From: Bacillota bacterium
GTDB taxonomy: Bacteria; Bacillota; Clostridia; DSM-8532
Assembly (NCBI GenBank): GCA_023443745.1
Contig: JAEZTB010000048.1
Location: forward strand, 1-64,000
Direction of reading: 5' to 3'
Length of the DNA: 64,000 nt
The position numbers were made by a program, and so were the translations under genes. The notes below the pieces were generated by a model. The model did not search any database. It saw nothing but the letters and a program-made list of their open reading frames with translations, and was not told the origin of the DNA. Position 1 is the first letter of the stretch, and every line of letters begins with the position of its first letter. Of this stretch, positions 14,697 through 23,169 are shown piece by piece.

Positions 14697-16061
14697 TTAC
14701 TTCTTCTCGGCTTTAAGTGCATTGAGCTTTTCTGTAACGCGTGTAATAAGCTCATCAGCCCCTTGCTCCGGTGTAGCTTTACCGAATACGACCTTCTGGC
14801 AGACATCCTTGGTGATTTCAGCTATTTCGCTATTGTTCATAACCAGAGGAACAGGCTCTGCGGGGTTTTTCAAGGTGTTTTCAACCATTGTCATAATGTC
14901 CTTGTCCAGTACATTCCCATCGATTAAAGCTTGCCTTGAAGCCTGGGAACCGGGTATGGATCTGCAATCTTTTAAAATGAGCGCAGCTTCTTTATCATTG
15001 AGCAACCATTCAGTGAATTTCACGGCTTCGGCAACATGTGCTGATTTTTTATATACAGACAGCAGCATGGAGGGCTTATATGTAGTAGAAGTGTCTACGC
15101 CGCCCTCTGCGGTTATTGCTTTCCCCACAACAAAATTCTCAGGCTTTATGACAGCTTTATACTTGGCCAGAGTTCCCGACCAATCCTGGGTCATACCTAT
15201 CTGCCCGCTGATAAACTTCGGATGCTGTTCAACTTTATTATTGTATAGTGCTGATTCACCCAAGGGTAATGCGGCACCACTGTCAAACATCTCTTTCATA
15301 ACCGAAAACTGATGGGTCAGGTCTTCCTTGCTGATGGCTATTTCAAAGTTGTCATTAATCCAGTACTTTCCTGTCTTTGAACGAGAATAGTCGGACATGA
15401 ACTTAACTTGAAGGCCTGTGGGATCTTCTATCATCAGATAGGCTTCCTTATCCTGTTCATGAACCTTCCTACCCAGTTCAATTATCTTTTCATAGGTCCA
15501 TTCCGTATCAAGAGGAATGTTGAATTTCTCTAAGAAAGCTTTGTTCATTTGAAGCCCAAAGCCGTTGATACCCATGGGCAGGCCTATAACCAGGCTATCT
15601 ACTGTACAGAACCCTTTAATGACCTTGTCTTCAAATTGCTTTATATCAAGAGTGGCTTCTGCACCCAGATCCACAAAGTTTTCTTTCTGAGTTCCCAGTT
15701 GCGCGTTCCAGATGGGATCGATCTGAATAAGATCAGGAGCTGATCCACCGGCAAGTTGAGTCATCAGTTTCTGCTGGTAGCCGTCATATCCGCCGTATTC
15801 ACCCTCGATGGTGACATGTGGATTCTTTTGCTTATATGCTGCTATCGCATCCAACGTGGCCTGATGTCTTATGTCCGAGCCCCACCAACTGAATCTCATG
15901 GTAATGGGTTTTGCAGCTTCCGGCTCTTTTACGGTAGGCTCCGGCTTAGAAGATTCACTTGTTACTGCCGGTTTTGCCGCCTCTTTCCCACACCCTGCAA
16001 AGGATGTAATGAGAAGGGTCGCAATACACACTGCGCTTAAAACTCTCATAAGCTTTTTCAT
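14697..16061 (-). CDS. extracellular sugar-binding lipoprotein (ABC transporter, family 1)
   Basis: 454 residues counted from ATG 16061, which has AAGGAGG nine bases upstream; the TTG two codons earlier is too close to that site. The signal peptide ends in a lipobox (S-F-A-G-C, Cys about residue 24) followed by a Lys/Glu/Pro-rich linker. The mature part begins with T-M-R-F-S-W-W-G, typical of family 1 oligosaccharide-binding proteins, and has the Y-K-P-S / E-W-L-L-N region near the C-terminus. It feeds the two permeases downstream. The divergent two-component system and the upstream repeats point to induction by an external signal. Confidence 0.93.
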   Translation of the reverse strand: MKKLMRVLSAVCIATLLITSFAGCGKEAAKPAVTSESSKPEPTVKEPEAAKPITMRFSWWGSDIRHQATLDAIAAYKQKNPHVTIEGEYGGYDGYQQKLMTQLAGGSAPDLIQIDPIWNAQLGTQKENFVDLGAEATLDIKQFEDKVIKGFCTVDSLVIGLPMGINGFGLQMNKAFLEKFNIPLDTEWTYEKIIELGRKVHEQDKEAYLMIEDPTGLQVKFMSDYSRSKTGKYWINDNFEIAISKEDLTHQFSVMKEMFDSGAALPLGESALYNNKVEQHPKFISGQIGMTQDWSGTLAKYKAVIKPENFVVGKAITAEGGVDTSTTYKPSMLLSVYKKSAHVAEAVKFTEWLLNDKEAALILKDCRSIPGSQASRQALIDGNVLDKDIMTMVENTLKNPAEPVPLVMNNSEIAEITKDVCQKVVFGKATPEQGADELITRVTEKLNALKAEKK

Positions 16062-16107
16062 TGACAACTTCCTCCTTAATTTTTTTGCGGTTTAGTCGCT
16101 AGATTTA

Positions 16108-16136
16108 ATTATAAAGAGGCAGGTTTTTTTTGGTAG
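16108..16136 (-). promoter_or_regulatory. probable activator-dependent promoter of the sugar-uptake operon
   Basis: On the minus strand a perfect TATAAT (16108-16113) lies about 47 bases upstream of the binding-protein ATG. The hexamer 17 bases further upstream (CTACCA) is a poor -35, which fits a promoter that needs an activator. Two direct repeats lie immediately upstream. Confidence 0.55.
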
Positions 16137-16145
16137 ATATCTCAT

Positions 16146-16231
16146 TTGATATTCTATATCAGTAATTGAGTAGTCTAAAGAACACAGATTTCATTATATA
16201 TCATCTCTTGATGATTTAAATCAGTAATCGA
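16146..16231. promoter_or_regulatory. pair of 24-bp direct repeats, candidate YesN operator
   Basis: Copies at 16146-16169 and 16208-16231 share 19 of 24 positions: both start TTGAT, contain ATCAGTAAT and end GA. They are 62 bases apart, close to six helical turns, so they present on the same face of the DNA. Relative to the inferred start near 16101 they are centred at about -57 and -119. Spacing and placement suit an AraC-type response regulator such as the one encoded divergently at 16328. Confidence 0.65.
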
Positions 16232-16327
16232 CATTTGTCAGAAAACTGCACAATAAAATGAACTGCATATTTAAACATGGCATTATAAAAGGTATACTTA
16301 GATCAAGATAAAACAGTTGGAGGCATT

Positions 16328-17089
16328 ATGTATAGACTCCTTGTTGCAGATGATGAGTACGAAATTCGAAACGGCTTATGCAGGTTCTTTCCCTGGAATG
16401 AGATAGGATTCGAGGTTGTGGGTCAGGCAGAAAACGGGAAGCTCGCCTTGGATTTTTTAAAAGACCACTCTGCTGATGTCATACTTTGCGACATCATGAT
16501 GCCTGTTATGACGGGCCTCGATCTGGCTAAATCGCTGCATGACTCAAAATCAAAAGTTAAGGTTATTTTTTTTAGCGGGTACAAGGACTTTGATTACGCA
16601 CAAAAGGCTCTCGAATATGGTGTCAACAGCTATATTTTGAAATCAACGAATTACAATGAGCTAATCCGGGTTTTTACCAAGGTTAAAAGCGATCTCGATG
16701 ATGAGCATAACACACATTCCCCAATTGGCACATCCAATCCCCAAGCCCAAAATGAAATGAACTTTAATGAAAAAATCATATTCATCATCAAGAAATATGT
16801 TAATGAGCACTATAAGGATGTAACGTTGGAGGATCTTACCAAGCAGGTCCATATGAATCCCGATTACATCAGCCGTTTTTTCAAACAAAAAACAGACCAG
16901 AACTTTTCAGATTACTTAATTGAAGTCAGAATGAAAAAAGCTGCTGAGCTTTTGGATGATATCCGTTATAAAACCTATGAAATAAGCGACATGGTGGGCT
17001 ACAGCAATTCCTTCAATTTTACGCGCATGTTTAAAAGCTATTATGGGATGAGTCCCAGAGAGTATCGCAACAAAAAACCTGTGGACTAA
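16328..17089 (+). CDS. yesN: AraC-type response regulator, YesN-like
   Basis: 253 residues. The N-terminal receiver domain (1-120) has the acidic pair Asp9/Asp10, the phosphoacceptor Asp55 in C-D-I-M-M-P, and Lys105. Unlike the long YesN forms it has only a short linker before the C-terminal AraC helix-turn-helix pair (about 155-250) with the signature ending S-P-R-E-Y-R. A good TTGGAGG site precedes the ATG. It is followed after 19 bases by its histidine kinase and diverges from the sugar-uptake operon, which it probably activates through the direct repeats at 16146-16231. The symbol is used for family resemblance only. Confidence 0.92.
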   Translation: MYRLLVADDEYEIRNGLCRFFPWNEIGFEVVGQAENGKLALDFLKDHSADVILCDIMMPVMTGLDLAKSLHDSKSKVKVIFFSGYKDFDYAQKALEYGVNSYILKSTNYNELIRVFTKVKSDLDDEHNTHSPIGTSNPQAQNEMNFNEKIIFIIKKYVNEHYKDVTLEDLTKQVHMNPDYISRFFKQKTDQNFSDYLIEVRMKKAAELLDDIRYKTYEISDMVGYSNSFNFTRMFKSYYGMSPREYRNKKPVD

Positions 17090-17108
17090 CATTAATCAGG
17101 ATGTGCAA

Positions 17109-18875
17109 ATGCTTATGAAGAAAAAATTCTTTTTGAAAAATCTCATTCTCTTTATTGTACCGCTTCTGATCCCTTTAATCATTCTGGGTACCTTTTCCTT
17201 TTCCCTTACCCAAGACTATATAAGAGATGATATTGATAAAAACAATATTAAAATGTTGAATCAAACTAAAGAAACCGTTGAGCTTATATTCAATGAGTTG
17301 GACTCCTTGAGCATTAATTTTGAGCTGAATCCCTCTGTCGTTATCAAGGTAAAGGAGCAATTGGAGCGGAAGCAGAACGATTACGAAAGTATCAGTATCA
17401 TGGATTTTATCATGGATTTGATGAATCCCCCCGTCAATTCAAAGCCCTACATTCAATCCATTTACATCTATTATAAAAATAGTAATCAAGGTTTTTTTGT
17501 ATCCAACCAGGGCATAGAAAATTTAAGCAGCTTTGTGGACAGTTCCTGGTATAGCAGCTTTATTTCAAATACCAAAAAACCAAACACATGGATTGAAACA
17601 AGGGATACAAAGCTGTTTAGTTTTGAAAGTGAAAAGACAAAGCTCATTACTCTTTATAAAAAGCTATATTCTCCCGGTTCAGTCAGGGCAGATGGTGTTA
17701 TCGTCATGAACATAAAAAGAGAATATGTAGAAAACATGCTCAAAGATCTTATATCCTACAAAGAACAGACCGTTCTTATTGTTGATGCAGACAATAATGT
17801 AATATCTTCAACTGGGAGCAATCCTGATATCAGCGAAACGGATATCAAAAAAATAAATGCAGATCCTCAAAGCTTCTTTGGATACAGGTCGGATAAAGGT
17901 AACTATATGGTCTCACAAATTAAATCCGACAGATATCCTTTAAAGTATGTGTCCATAATACCCAGAAATTCCTTATACAAAGTACCAACAAAATTGATTT
18001 ATATGACCGGATTGCTTTTGATGATATCCTTTCTGCTGGGCCTGGCCATAACCTATTCCATTACCCGAACAAACTATAATCATCTTAAAATCATCATTTC
18101 AACTTTTGAGTCAGCCGAACAGGGAGATCCGCTTCCTAAGCTGCCCTCCCGTATGAAAGATGAATACGGTTTTATTTTGCAGAACATTATTAAAACCTTC
18201 GTCGAACAAAGCTTTTTAAAGGTCCAGCTATCAGAAAAAAAGTACCGTCTTAAGGCAACCGAAATGATGGCCCTGCAGTCTCAAATGAACCCCCACTTCC
18301 TTTTCAATACCCTAAAAACCCTCTATTGGAAAACAATCGCTTTGACCGGGGACCAAAATGAAGCAAGCAAAATGATCGAACACTTGTCAGGCATCCTGCA
18401 CTATTCCCTTGGCAGCTCTGACAAGACGGTTTCCCTTGAAGAAGAAATTCAAAATACCCAGAGCTATATTGAGATTCAAAAAGTTCGTTACAAGGATAAA
18501 TTTGGTGTCACCTGGCAATATAACGACAGTATCGTCAAGCAGAAGGTCTTAAAGCTCCTATTCCAGCCCTTTATAGAGAACGCCATTTACCATGGTATAA
18601 AGGAAAAAGAAGGATCCAGCTACATAAAAATTAAAATTAACTTGATAAACTCACACTTGAAAATAGCCATTATTGATAACGGAATGGGCATTGAGCAGAA
18701 GGCCTTGGAGAAAATCAAGGTAAGACTTTTAGAAGATGGCGAACACTCCGAGCATATCGGCTTATTTAACACGAATAAAAGATTACAGCTCATGTATGGT
18801 GATCAATATGGTATAAAAATACGAAGCAAGCTTGGACTTGGAACAGTGGTGTATATTGATATTCCTTCGATGTGA
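17109..18875 (+). CDS. yesM: two-component sensor histidine kinase, YesM-like
   Basis: 588 residues from ATG 17109, which has AGGA seven bases upstream; the GTG two codons earlier is too close. One membrane helix near 10-30 and another near 295-318 flank a large extracellular sensor region. A HAMP-like linker is followed by a His_kinase domain with M-N-P-H-F-L-F-N-T-L (phosphoacceptor His about 396) and an HATPase domain with the N box F-I-E-N-A and the G1 box I-D-N-G-M-G-I. This is the class that pairs with AraC-type regulators next to sugar ABC transporters. A bidirectional terminator follows. Confidence 0.93.
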   Translation: MLMKKKFFLKNLILFIVPLLIPLIILGTFSFSLTQDYIRDDIDKNNIKMLNQTKETVELIFNELDSLSINFELNPSVVIKVKEQLERKQNDYESISIMDFIMDLMNPPVNSKPYIQSIYIYYKNSNQGFFVSNQGIENLSSFVDSSWYSSFISNTKKPNTWIETRDTKLFSFESEKTKLITLYKKLYSPGSVRADGVIVMNIKREYVENMLKDLISYKEQTVLIVDADNNVISSTGSNPDISETDIKKINADPQSFFGYRSDKGNYMVSQIKSDRYPLKYVSIIPRNSLYKVPTKLIYMTGLLLMISFLLGLAITYSITRTNYNHLKIIISTFESAEQGDPLPKLPSRMKDEYGFILQNIIKTFVEQSFLKVQLSEKKYRLKATEMMALQSQMNPHFLFNTLKTLYWKTIALTGDQNEASKMIEHLSGILHYSLGSSDKTVSLEEEIQNTQSYIEIQKVRYKDKFGVTWQYNDSIVKQKVLKLLFQPFIENAIYHGIKEKEGSSYIKIKINLINSHLKIAIIDNGMGIEQKALEKIKVRLLEDGEHSEHIGLFNTNKRLQLMYGDQYGIKIRSKLGLGTVVYIDIPSM

Positions 18876-18881
18876 TTAAAT

Positions 18882-18916
18882 AAAAACCTTGAAAGCGTTT
18901 AGCCTTCAAGGTTTTT
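18882..18916. terminator. bidirectional terminator between yesM and tRNA genes
   Basis: AAAAACCTTGAA pairs with TTCAAGGTTTTT across an 11-base loop, with T- and A-rich flanks on both sides. It ends the plus-strand two-component operon and the minus-strand tRNA transcript. Confidence 0.85.
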
Positions 18917-18919
18917 GTT

Positions 18920-18995
18920 TGGAGCTGGAGGACGGATTCGAACCCCCGACCTGCTGATTACAAATCAGCTGCTCTACCAGCTGAGCTACTCCAGC
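18920..18995 (-). tRNA. tRNA-Thr (TGT)
   Basis: The minus strand folds as a 76-base tRNA with encoded CCA. The acceptor strand GCTGGAG pairs with CTCCAGC, the anticodon loop reads TTTGTAA with anticodon TGT, and the T-loop is TTCGAAT. It lies 22 bases from the tRNA-Glu gene on the same strand. Confidence 0.96.
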
Positions 18996-19017
18996 ACTTC
19001 CGTATAATTGGGTAAAA

Positions 19018-19092
19018 TGGTGACCCCTAGGGGACTCGAACCCCTGATACCGCCGTGAGAGGGCGGTGTCTTGACCGCTTGACCAAGGGGCC
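19018..19092 (-). tRNA. tRNA-Glu (CTC)
   Basis: A 75-base cloverleaf on the minus strand with encoded CCA. The anticodon stem CCGCC/GGCGG encloses the loop CTCTCAC, anticodon CTC, and the T-loop is TTCGAGT. The acceptor is GGCCCCT/AGGGGTC with one G-U pair. Co-transcribed with tRNA-Thr downstream. Confidence 0.95.
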
Positions 19093-19282
19093 ATATACTT
19101 TACCCGAAAACCGGACAAAGACTATTTTAACGGCTCGGCACCCTCTTGTCAAGCTTTTTAACTTATATATTTTTTTACGATTCTCCTATCCTTATTCTTC
19201 CGCCATATATTTACAGGAAAAGATCAGTCCGGTTACCTCAGCCTTCTTGAGCTGCACCCCTTGATAATGCTCACTTATCAGT

Positions 19283-19777
19283 CTAAAAAGTATTAAAGCT
19301 TACCATATCCTCCAGGCTCTTCTTTTTCCTTACGGGCTTTTCATCAGGATAACCAATACTAATCATGGATATGATCTCATGAGATTCCGGGCAGTTCATC
19401 AATCTCTCGGCTTCTTCTGAATGGCTACGCTTTAAGGAGCTCATCCAGCAGGTTCCCAATCCATAATGCCATGCGGCCAGCAGAATGTTTTCTGTTGCAG
19501 CGCAGGCATCCTCTATGGGGCAAACAGCATCCTTCTTGACAAACACAGCGATGACGGCATAAGCATCCTTTATAAACTTCCCGTAATAGGTGATCTCAGT
19601 GAGCTTTTCTTTCAAGACTTGATCCGTGACCACAACAAAATGCCAGGGCTGCTGGTTATGGCCTGAAGGCGCAAGCCTTGCACAGTCCAATATATCCAGG
19701 AGGATCTCTTTAGGCACCTCCTGCTTCGTATATTTCCTCACACTTCTTCTCGTTTTCATGACCTCTAATACGTCCAT
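19283..19777 (-). CDS. nitroreductase family protein
   Basis: About 164 residues from ATG 19777 (GGAAGGGG seven bases upstream, formed by the last codons of the rnr gene). It shows the nitroreductase opening M-K-T-R-R-S-V-R-K-Y, the FMN-binding S-G-H-N-Q-Q-P-W-H-F segment, and a C-terminal I-G-Y-P-x-E-K-P motif. Proteins of this family reduce nitro compounds, quinones or flavins with NAD(P)H using FMN. The substrate is unknown. It lies directly after rnr with no gap, so it is probably in the same transcript. Confidence 0.88.
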   Translation of the reverse strand: MDVLEVMKTRRSVRKYTKQEVPKEILLDILDCARLAPSGHNQQPWHFVVVTDQVLKEKLTEITYYGKFIKDAYAVIAVFVKKDAVCPIEDACAATENILLAAWHYGLGTCWMSSLKRSHSEEAERLMNCPESHEIISMISIGYPDEKPVRKKKSLEDMVSFNTF

Positions 19778-19781
19778 CATC

Positions 19782-22097
19782 TTACCCCTTCCTATCCCTT
19801 TTCTTTTTATCATTGAATTGGGTTTTAGAAGTCTTTTTTTCGGACTTTTTATTTTTCGCCCCGATATGCTTAAGGACCTTTGCTTTTTCCTTATTCTCTT
19901 TTTTTTGCAGTTTCAATTTTGTTACAACGGGTGGTCCTACAAAATGCAAAGCTTCCTCATCCTCGTCCCCATCAAGGAGGATAAAATCTATCTGACGGGA
20001 CTCCGGGCTTGCTTTAACCAACTGAACCTTCACCTTATCCCCAATTCTGAAAATTCTTTTGTTCCTTTCTCCAATAAGGCAAAGGGCACGCTCGTTATAG
20101 TTATAGTAATCGTCGTCCATGCTGCTTAAGCGTACAAGACCTTCAATGGTATTCTCAAGCTCCACAAACATACCAAATGCCGTAATATTGGAGATGGTTC
20201 CCTCAAAGTTCTGCCCCACCTTGTCCACCATATATTCGGCCTTTTTAAGGTCGACGCAGTCTCTCTCAGCGTCCTGTGCGGCCCGTTCTCTATCTGAGCA
20301 CATATGGGTTATGCCTGGAAGAATGCTTTTGTAGTGCTCGATTCTGCGTTCATCAAGCTTCCCGCTAATTTGTTCCTTCATAATGCGGTGGATGATAAGA
20401 TCAGGATAACGGCGTATGGGTGAGGTAAAATGAGAATAATACTCTGCAGCCAGTCCGAAATGCCAGTCGTGAATATCACTGTACCGGGCTTTTTGAAGAG
20501 ATCGCAGCATGATCATATTAATGGCCTTCTCCTCAGGTTTGCCCTTGATTTGGTTAATGACATCCTGCAGCGCTTTCGGATGCACATCGTGATAGCCCTT
20601 CAGCTTATAGCCAAAGGTGCCCAGTATGGTATTAAGGTTCTCCATTTTTTCAGGATCGGGGTCCTCGTGAATTCTGTAAACGAAGGGTACGCCTATCCAA
20701 TAGAAATGCTCTGACACAACTTCATTACAAAGCAACATAAATTCTTCAATGATATGATTTGCAACGGTCATTTTATAGCGCTTGATGTCAATGGGTTTTC
20801 CCTGCTCGTCCACAATGACCTTAGCCTCGTCAAAGTCAAAGTCCACTGCACCTCGTCGTACTCTTTTTTCCTTTAAAATTTCTGACAGCCTTCTCATATA
20901 ATAAAAATCATCAAGATGGTCCTTGTAGCGAACCTTAAGCTCCGCATCGTCTTCTTCAAGAATTTTATAGACATTGGTATAGGTCATGCGCTCTCTAATG
21001 TGAATGACGCTTTCAAATATTTCATGGTCAACTACAGTACCTGATGCATCCACCTCCATCATGACACTGAAGGCTAATCGATCCACACCGGCATTTAAAC
21101 TGCAGATATTGTTTGAAAGCTCCCGGGGCAGCATGGGAATGACTCTGTCCGGGAAGTAAACACTGGTGCCTCTTAAAACAGCCTCGTCATCAAGAGCAGA
21201 GCCTTCTCGTACATAGTGGGTAACATCGGCAATATGGACACCCAGGCGGAAATTTCCATTGGGTAAAGGTTCTATGGATACGGCATCATCCAGGTCCCTG
21301 GCGTCTTCTCCGTCAATTGTCACCATTCTGAGGGATCTTAAGTCTCTTCTGTTTGTGGCTTCAGTCTTTGAAACCTCTCTGGGAGCGGCTTCAGCTTCGC
21401 GGGATACCATTTCGGGAAACTCATACGGTATGCCGTAAGCACGTATGATCGACATGACGTCAACACCGGCATCATCTTCATTGCCCAGAACCTCAGTAAT
21501 GCGTCCCTCGGCATTTCGGTTTTTCTCCGGCCATTTGATAATCTCTACAACAACTTTTTGTCCCTTCAAGGCACCGTTGATATGATCCTTTGATATAAAA
21601 ATATCGCCGGATATGCGGGAGTGGTCAGGAGTGACAAAGCCAAAATTATCACTGCGATCAAATCTGCCGACCAATGTTTTATTGGCCCGCTGTATAATGT
21701 GCGTAATTTCACCTTCTTGACGCCTGTCACTCGAAGCATGCTTATTGAGTCTTGCTATAACGCGATCCCCATGCATGACACCATTGATGGCATTAGCAGG
21801 TATAAACACATCCTCCCCTCCTGTGTCGGGAAGTACAAAACCAAATCCTCTTGCATGGCCCTGGAATTTTCCCACTATCAATCCCATCCGCTCAGGAACG
21901 CCGTAGCGCTCCTTTCGAGTCTTGATAATAAGTCCGTCCTCTTCCATTTCATCTAGGAGCTTATGCAAAGCAACATTATCCTCACTTGGAACATCCAGGA
22001 CCATCAAGAGTTCTGCAAATTGCAGAGGTTTATAGGCTTGATCACGCATAAAGGAGAGTATTCTGTTTTTTCTCTCTTCCATTATTTCATTCAGCAT
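19782..22097 (-). CDS. rnr: ribonuclease R
   Basis: 771 residues with the full RNase R layout: an N-terminal winged-helix-like segment (1-70), two cold-shock domains (about 75-220), the RNB catalytic domain with the D-G-E-D-A-R-D-L-D-D-A-V acidic cluster near residue 265-275, an S1 domain (about 650-730), and a Lys/Arg-rich tail. It degrades structured RNA 3' to 5'. In Firmicutes rnr often sits near smpB and ssrA; neither is visible here. ATG has an AAGGATGG site. A nitroreductase gene follows without a gap. Confidence 0.96.
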   Translation of the reverse strand: MLNEIMEERKNRILSFMRDQAYKPLQFAELLMVLDVPSEDNVALHKLLDEMEEDGLIIKTRKERYGVPERMGLIVGKFQGHARGFGFVLPDTGGEDVFIPANAINGVMHGDRVIARLNKHASSDRRQEGEITHIIQRANKTLVGRFDRSDNFGFVTPDHSRISGDIFISKDHINGALKGQKVVVEIIKWPEKNRNAEGRITEVLGNEDDAGVDVMSIIRAYGIPYEFPEMVSREAEAAPREVSKTEATNRRDLRSLRMVTIDGEDARDLDDAVSIEPLPNGNFRLGVHIADVTHYVREGSALDDEAVLRGTSVYFPDRVIPMLPRELSNNICSLNAGVDRLAFSVMMEVDASGTVVDHEIFESVIHIRERMTYTNVYKILEEDDAELKVRYKDHLDDFYYMRRLSEILKEKRVRRGAVDFDFDEAKVIVDEQGKPIDIKRYKMTVANHIIEEFMLLCNEVVSEHFYWIGVPFVYRIHEDPDPEKMENLNTILGTFGYKLKGYHDVHPKALQDVINQIKGKPEEKAINMIMLRSLQKARYSDIHDWHFGLAAEYYSHFTSPIRRYPDLIIHRIMKEQISGKLDERRIEHYKSILPGITHMCSDRERAAQDAERDCVDLKKAEYMVDKVGQNFEGTISNITAFGMFVELENTIEGLVRLSSMDDDYYNYNERALCLIGERNKRIFRIGDKVKVQLVKASPESRQIDFILLDGDEDEEALHFVGPPVVTKLKLQKKENKEKAKVLKHIGAKNKKSEKKTSKTQFNDKKKRDRKG

Positions 22098-22167
22098 TAA
22101 ATTACCATCCTTTGTTACTCATAATATTGGGGTTAGCTCCCTCATTGTCAACGAATTATATTTCGAT

Positions 22168-22200
22168 TAAAAAATGAAGACGGCATTTTGCGCCGTCATT
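22168..22200 (-). terminator. intrinsic terminator after the HD hydrolase gene
   Basis: GACGGCGCAAAATGCCGTC forms a GC-rich stem, extended by AAATGA/TCATTT, followed by a U-rich run on the minus strand. It lies between the HD-domain gene and rnr, so rnr needs its own promoter or read-through. Confidence 0.75.
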
Positions 22201-22269
22201 TCTCACTTTGCATGGTTGCTTCTATCCTATTATTTATCCTTATTTATACAAGTATACTCAAGTTCTTTT

Positions 22270-22821
22270 TTATAGCCCCAATTGTTCACTGATTTCTTTC
22301 ATAGCTTCAAGAGAAAGCCTTATAAACTCTTCCAGGGATAAGTCCAATTCAGAGCAGGTGGTAATTTGCTCTCGATTTGCCCCCCGTGCAAAGCCATTCT
22401 CGTAAAAACGTTTTATAACAAAAGCTTCATCAATTTTATCAAGTTTTTTTTCGGGCAGTATAAGCGCACAAGCCGTAATAAGTCCCGATATAGGATCAGC
22501 GCAATATAAAGCCTTGTCGATTCTCCTTCTTCTTGCATAATTATTACGTGGATTATGGGCTCTTACAGCATAGACAATGGTACCGTCAAACTCAAGCTGT
22601 TCCAGAATATCCCCGCCCATCATGCCATGTAGATCCATATTGTTATGAACTCTTTCAAGATCAATATCATGAACCAGACCTGTTATCCCCCAGAGCTCTA
22701 CGTCATCATGGAAGTATTCTGCCAGTTTTCGCATGATGGCTTCAACAGCTAAGCTATGCTTAATAAGGTTTTCGCTTTCAATGCGCAGCATCAGTTCTTC
22801 CATGGCCCTGTCGCGATCCAT
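22270..22821 (-). CDS. HD-domain hydrolase
   Basis: 183 residues from ATG 22821 (CAAGGAGG upstream; the in-frame ATG at 22839 precedes that site). The HD metal-binding motif appears as H-D-I-D after G-I-T-G-L-V, with an upstream His in K-H-S-L-A-V and a later conserved A-D-P-I. Close relatives in Clostridia are annotated only as HDIG-domain phosphohydrolases that act on nucleotides or similar phosphoesters. No substrate can be assigned. It stands alone between two intergenic regions with its own terminator. Confidence 0.85.
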   Translation of the reverse strand: MDRDRAMEELMLRIESENLIKHSLAVEAIMRKLAEYFHDDVELWGITGLVHDIDLERVHNNMDLHGMMGGDILEQLEFDGTIVYAVRAHNPRNNYARRRRIDKALYCADPISGLITACALILPEKKLDKIDEAFVIKRFYENGFARGANREQITTCSELDLSLEEFIRLSLEAMKEISEQLGL

Positions 22822-22881
22822 GACGATTCCTCCTTGCATTTGGTAACAATTTCATTAATACGGAGCATCAATAACTTGGGC

Positions 22882-22913
22882 ACCCGTTCGAAATTTTAAT
22901 TTCGTTAACGGGT
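22882..22913. repeat. 32-bp dispersed palindrome, copy 2
   Basis: Ends ACCCGTT / AACGGGT around CGAAATT-TTAATTTCG. It is the same length as, and nearly the reverse complement of, the element at 10512-10543. Here it lies between divergent genes. Confidence 0.7.
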
Positions 22914-23007
22914 AATGTTATTATAACACAAAGTGTTTCAATGTTTTCGGACAACCCGTACGAATTCTTTGATTTCAAATATTTAAGATCATACACCATA
23001 ATCGTTA

Positions 23008-23036
23008 TTGCCAAGGGACATAATATCCGTTACAAT
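23008..23036 (+). promoter_or_regulatory. queT: sigma-A-type promoter for the queT transcript
   Basis: TTGCCA (23008-23013) and TACAAT (23031-23036) with a 17-base spacer. Transcription should start near 23042, at the 5' edge of a structured leader. Confidence 0.65.
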
Positions 23037-23038
23037 AC

Positions 23039-23134
23039 ACTTCGTGGGTTAACCCATGCCAGTTCGCAATATCCTGGCAAGGCAAATGCCTTAAAAAAAC
23101 TACGAAGCTGCGGTTGGCTTAGGAAAAACAACCG
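23039..23134 (+). ncRNA. structured 5' leader of queT, candidate riboswitch of unassigned class
   Basis: An outer stem CTTCGT (23040-23045) / ACGAAG (23102-23107) encloses three hairpins: GGG-TTAA-CCC, TGCCAG/CTGGCA (23057-23079), and AAGGC-AAAT-GCCTT (23080-23092), followed by an A-rich strand AAAAAAAC. A further hairpin CGGTTG/CAACCG (23111-23134) lies between it and the ribosome binding site. queT genes are classic targets of preQ1 riboswitches, so a preQ1-sensing role is plausible. I could not match it to the preQ1-I or preQ1-II consensus by eye. Confidence 0.6.
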
Positions 23135-23169
23135 ATATTTGCATTTGTCTGCGAATAAAAAGGAAAGTT

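Noticed and set aside
14722..15312. A 196-residue plus-strand ORF opposite the binding-protein gene
   Set aside because: Antisense frame of a well supported lipoprotein gene, with no site or recognisable domain.
18906..19118. A 70-residue minus-strand ORF across the tRNA pair
   Set aside because: It is a chance frame through tRNA-Thr and tRNA-Glu; the cloverleafs explain the sequence.
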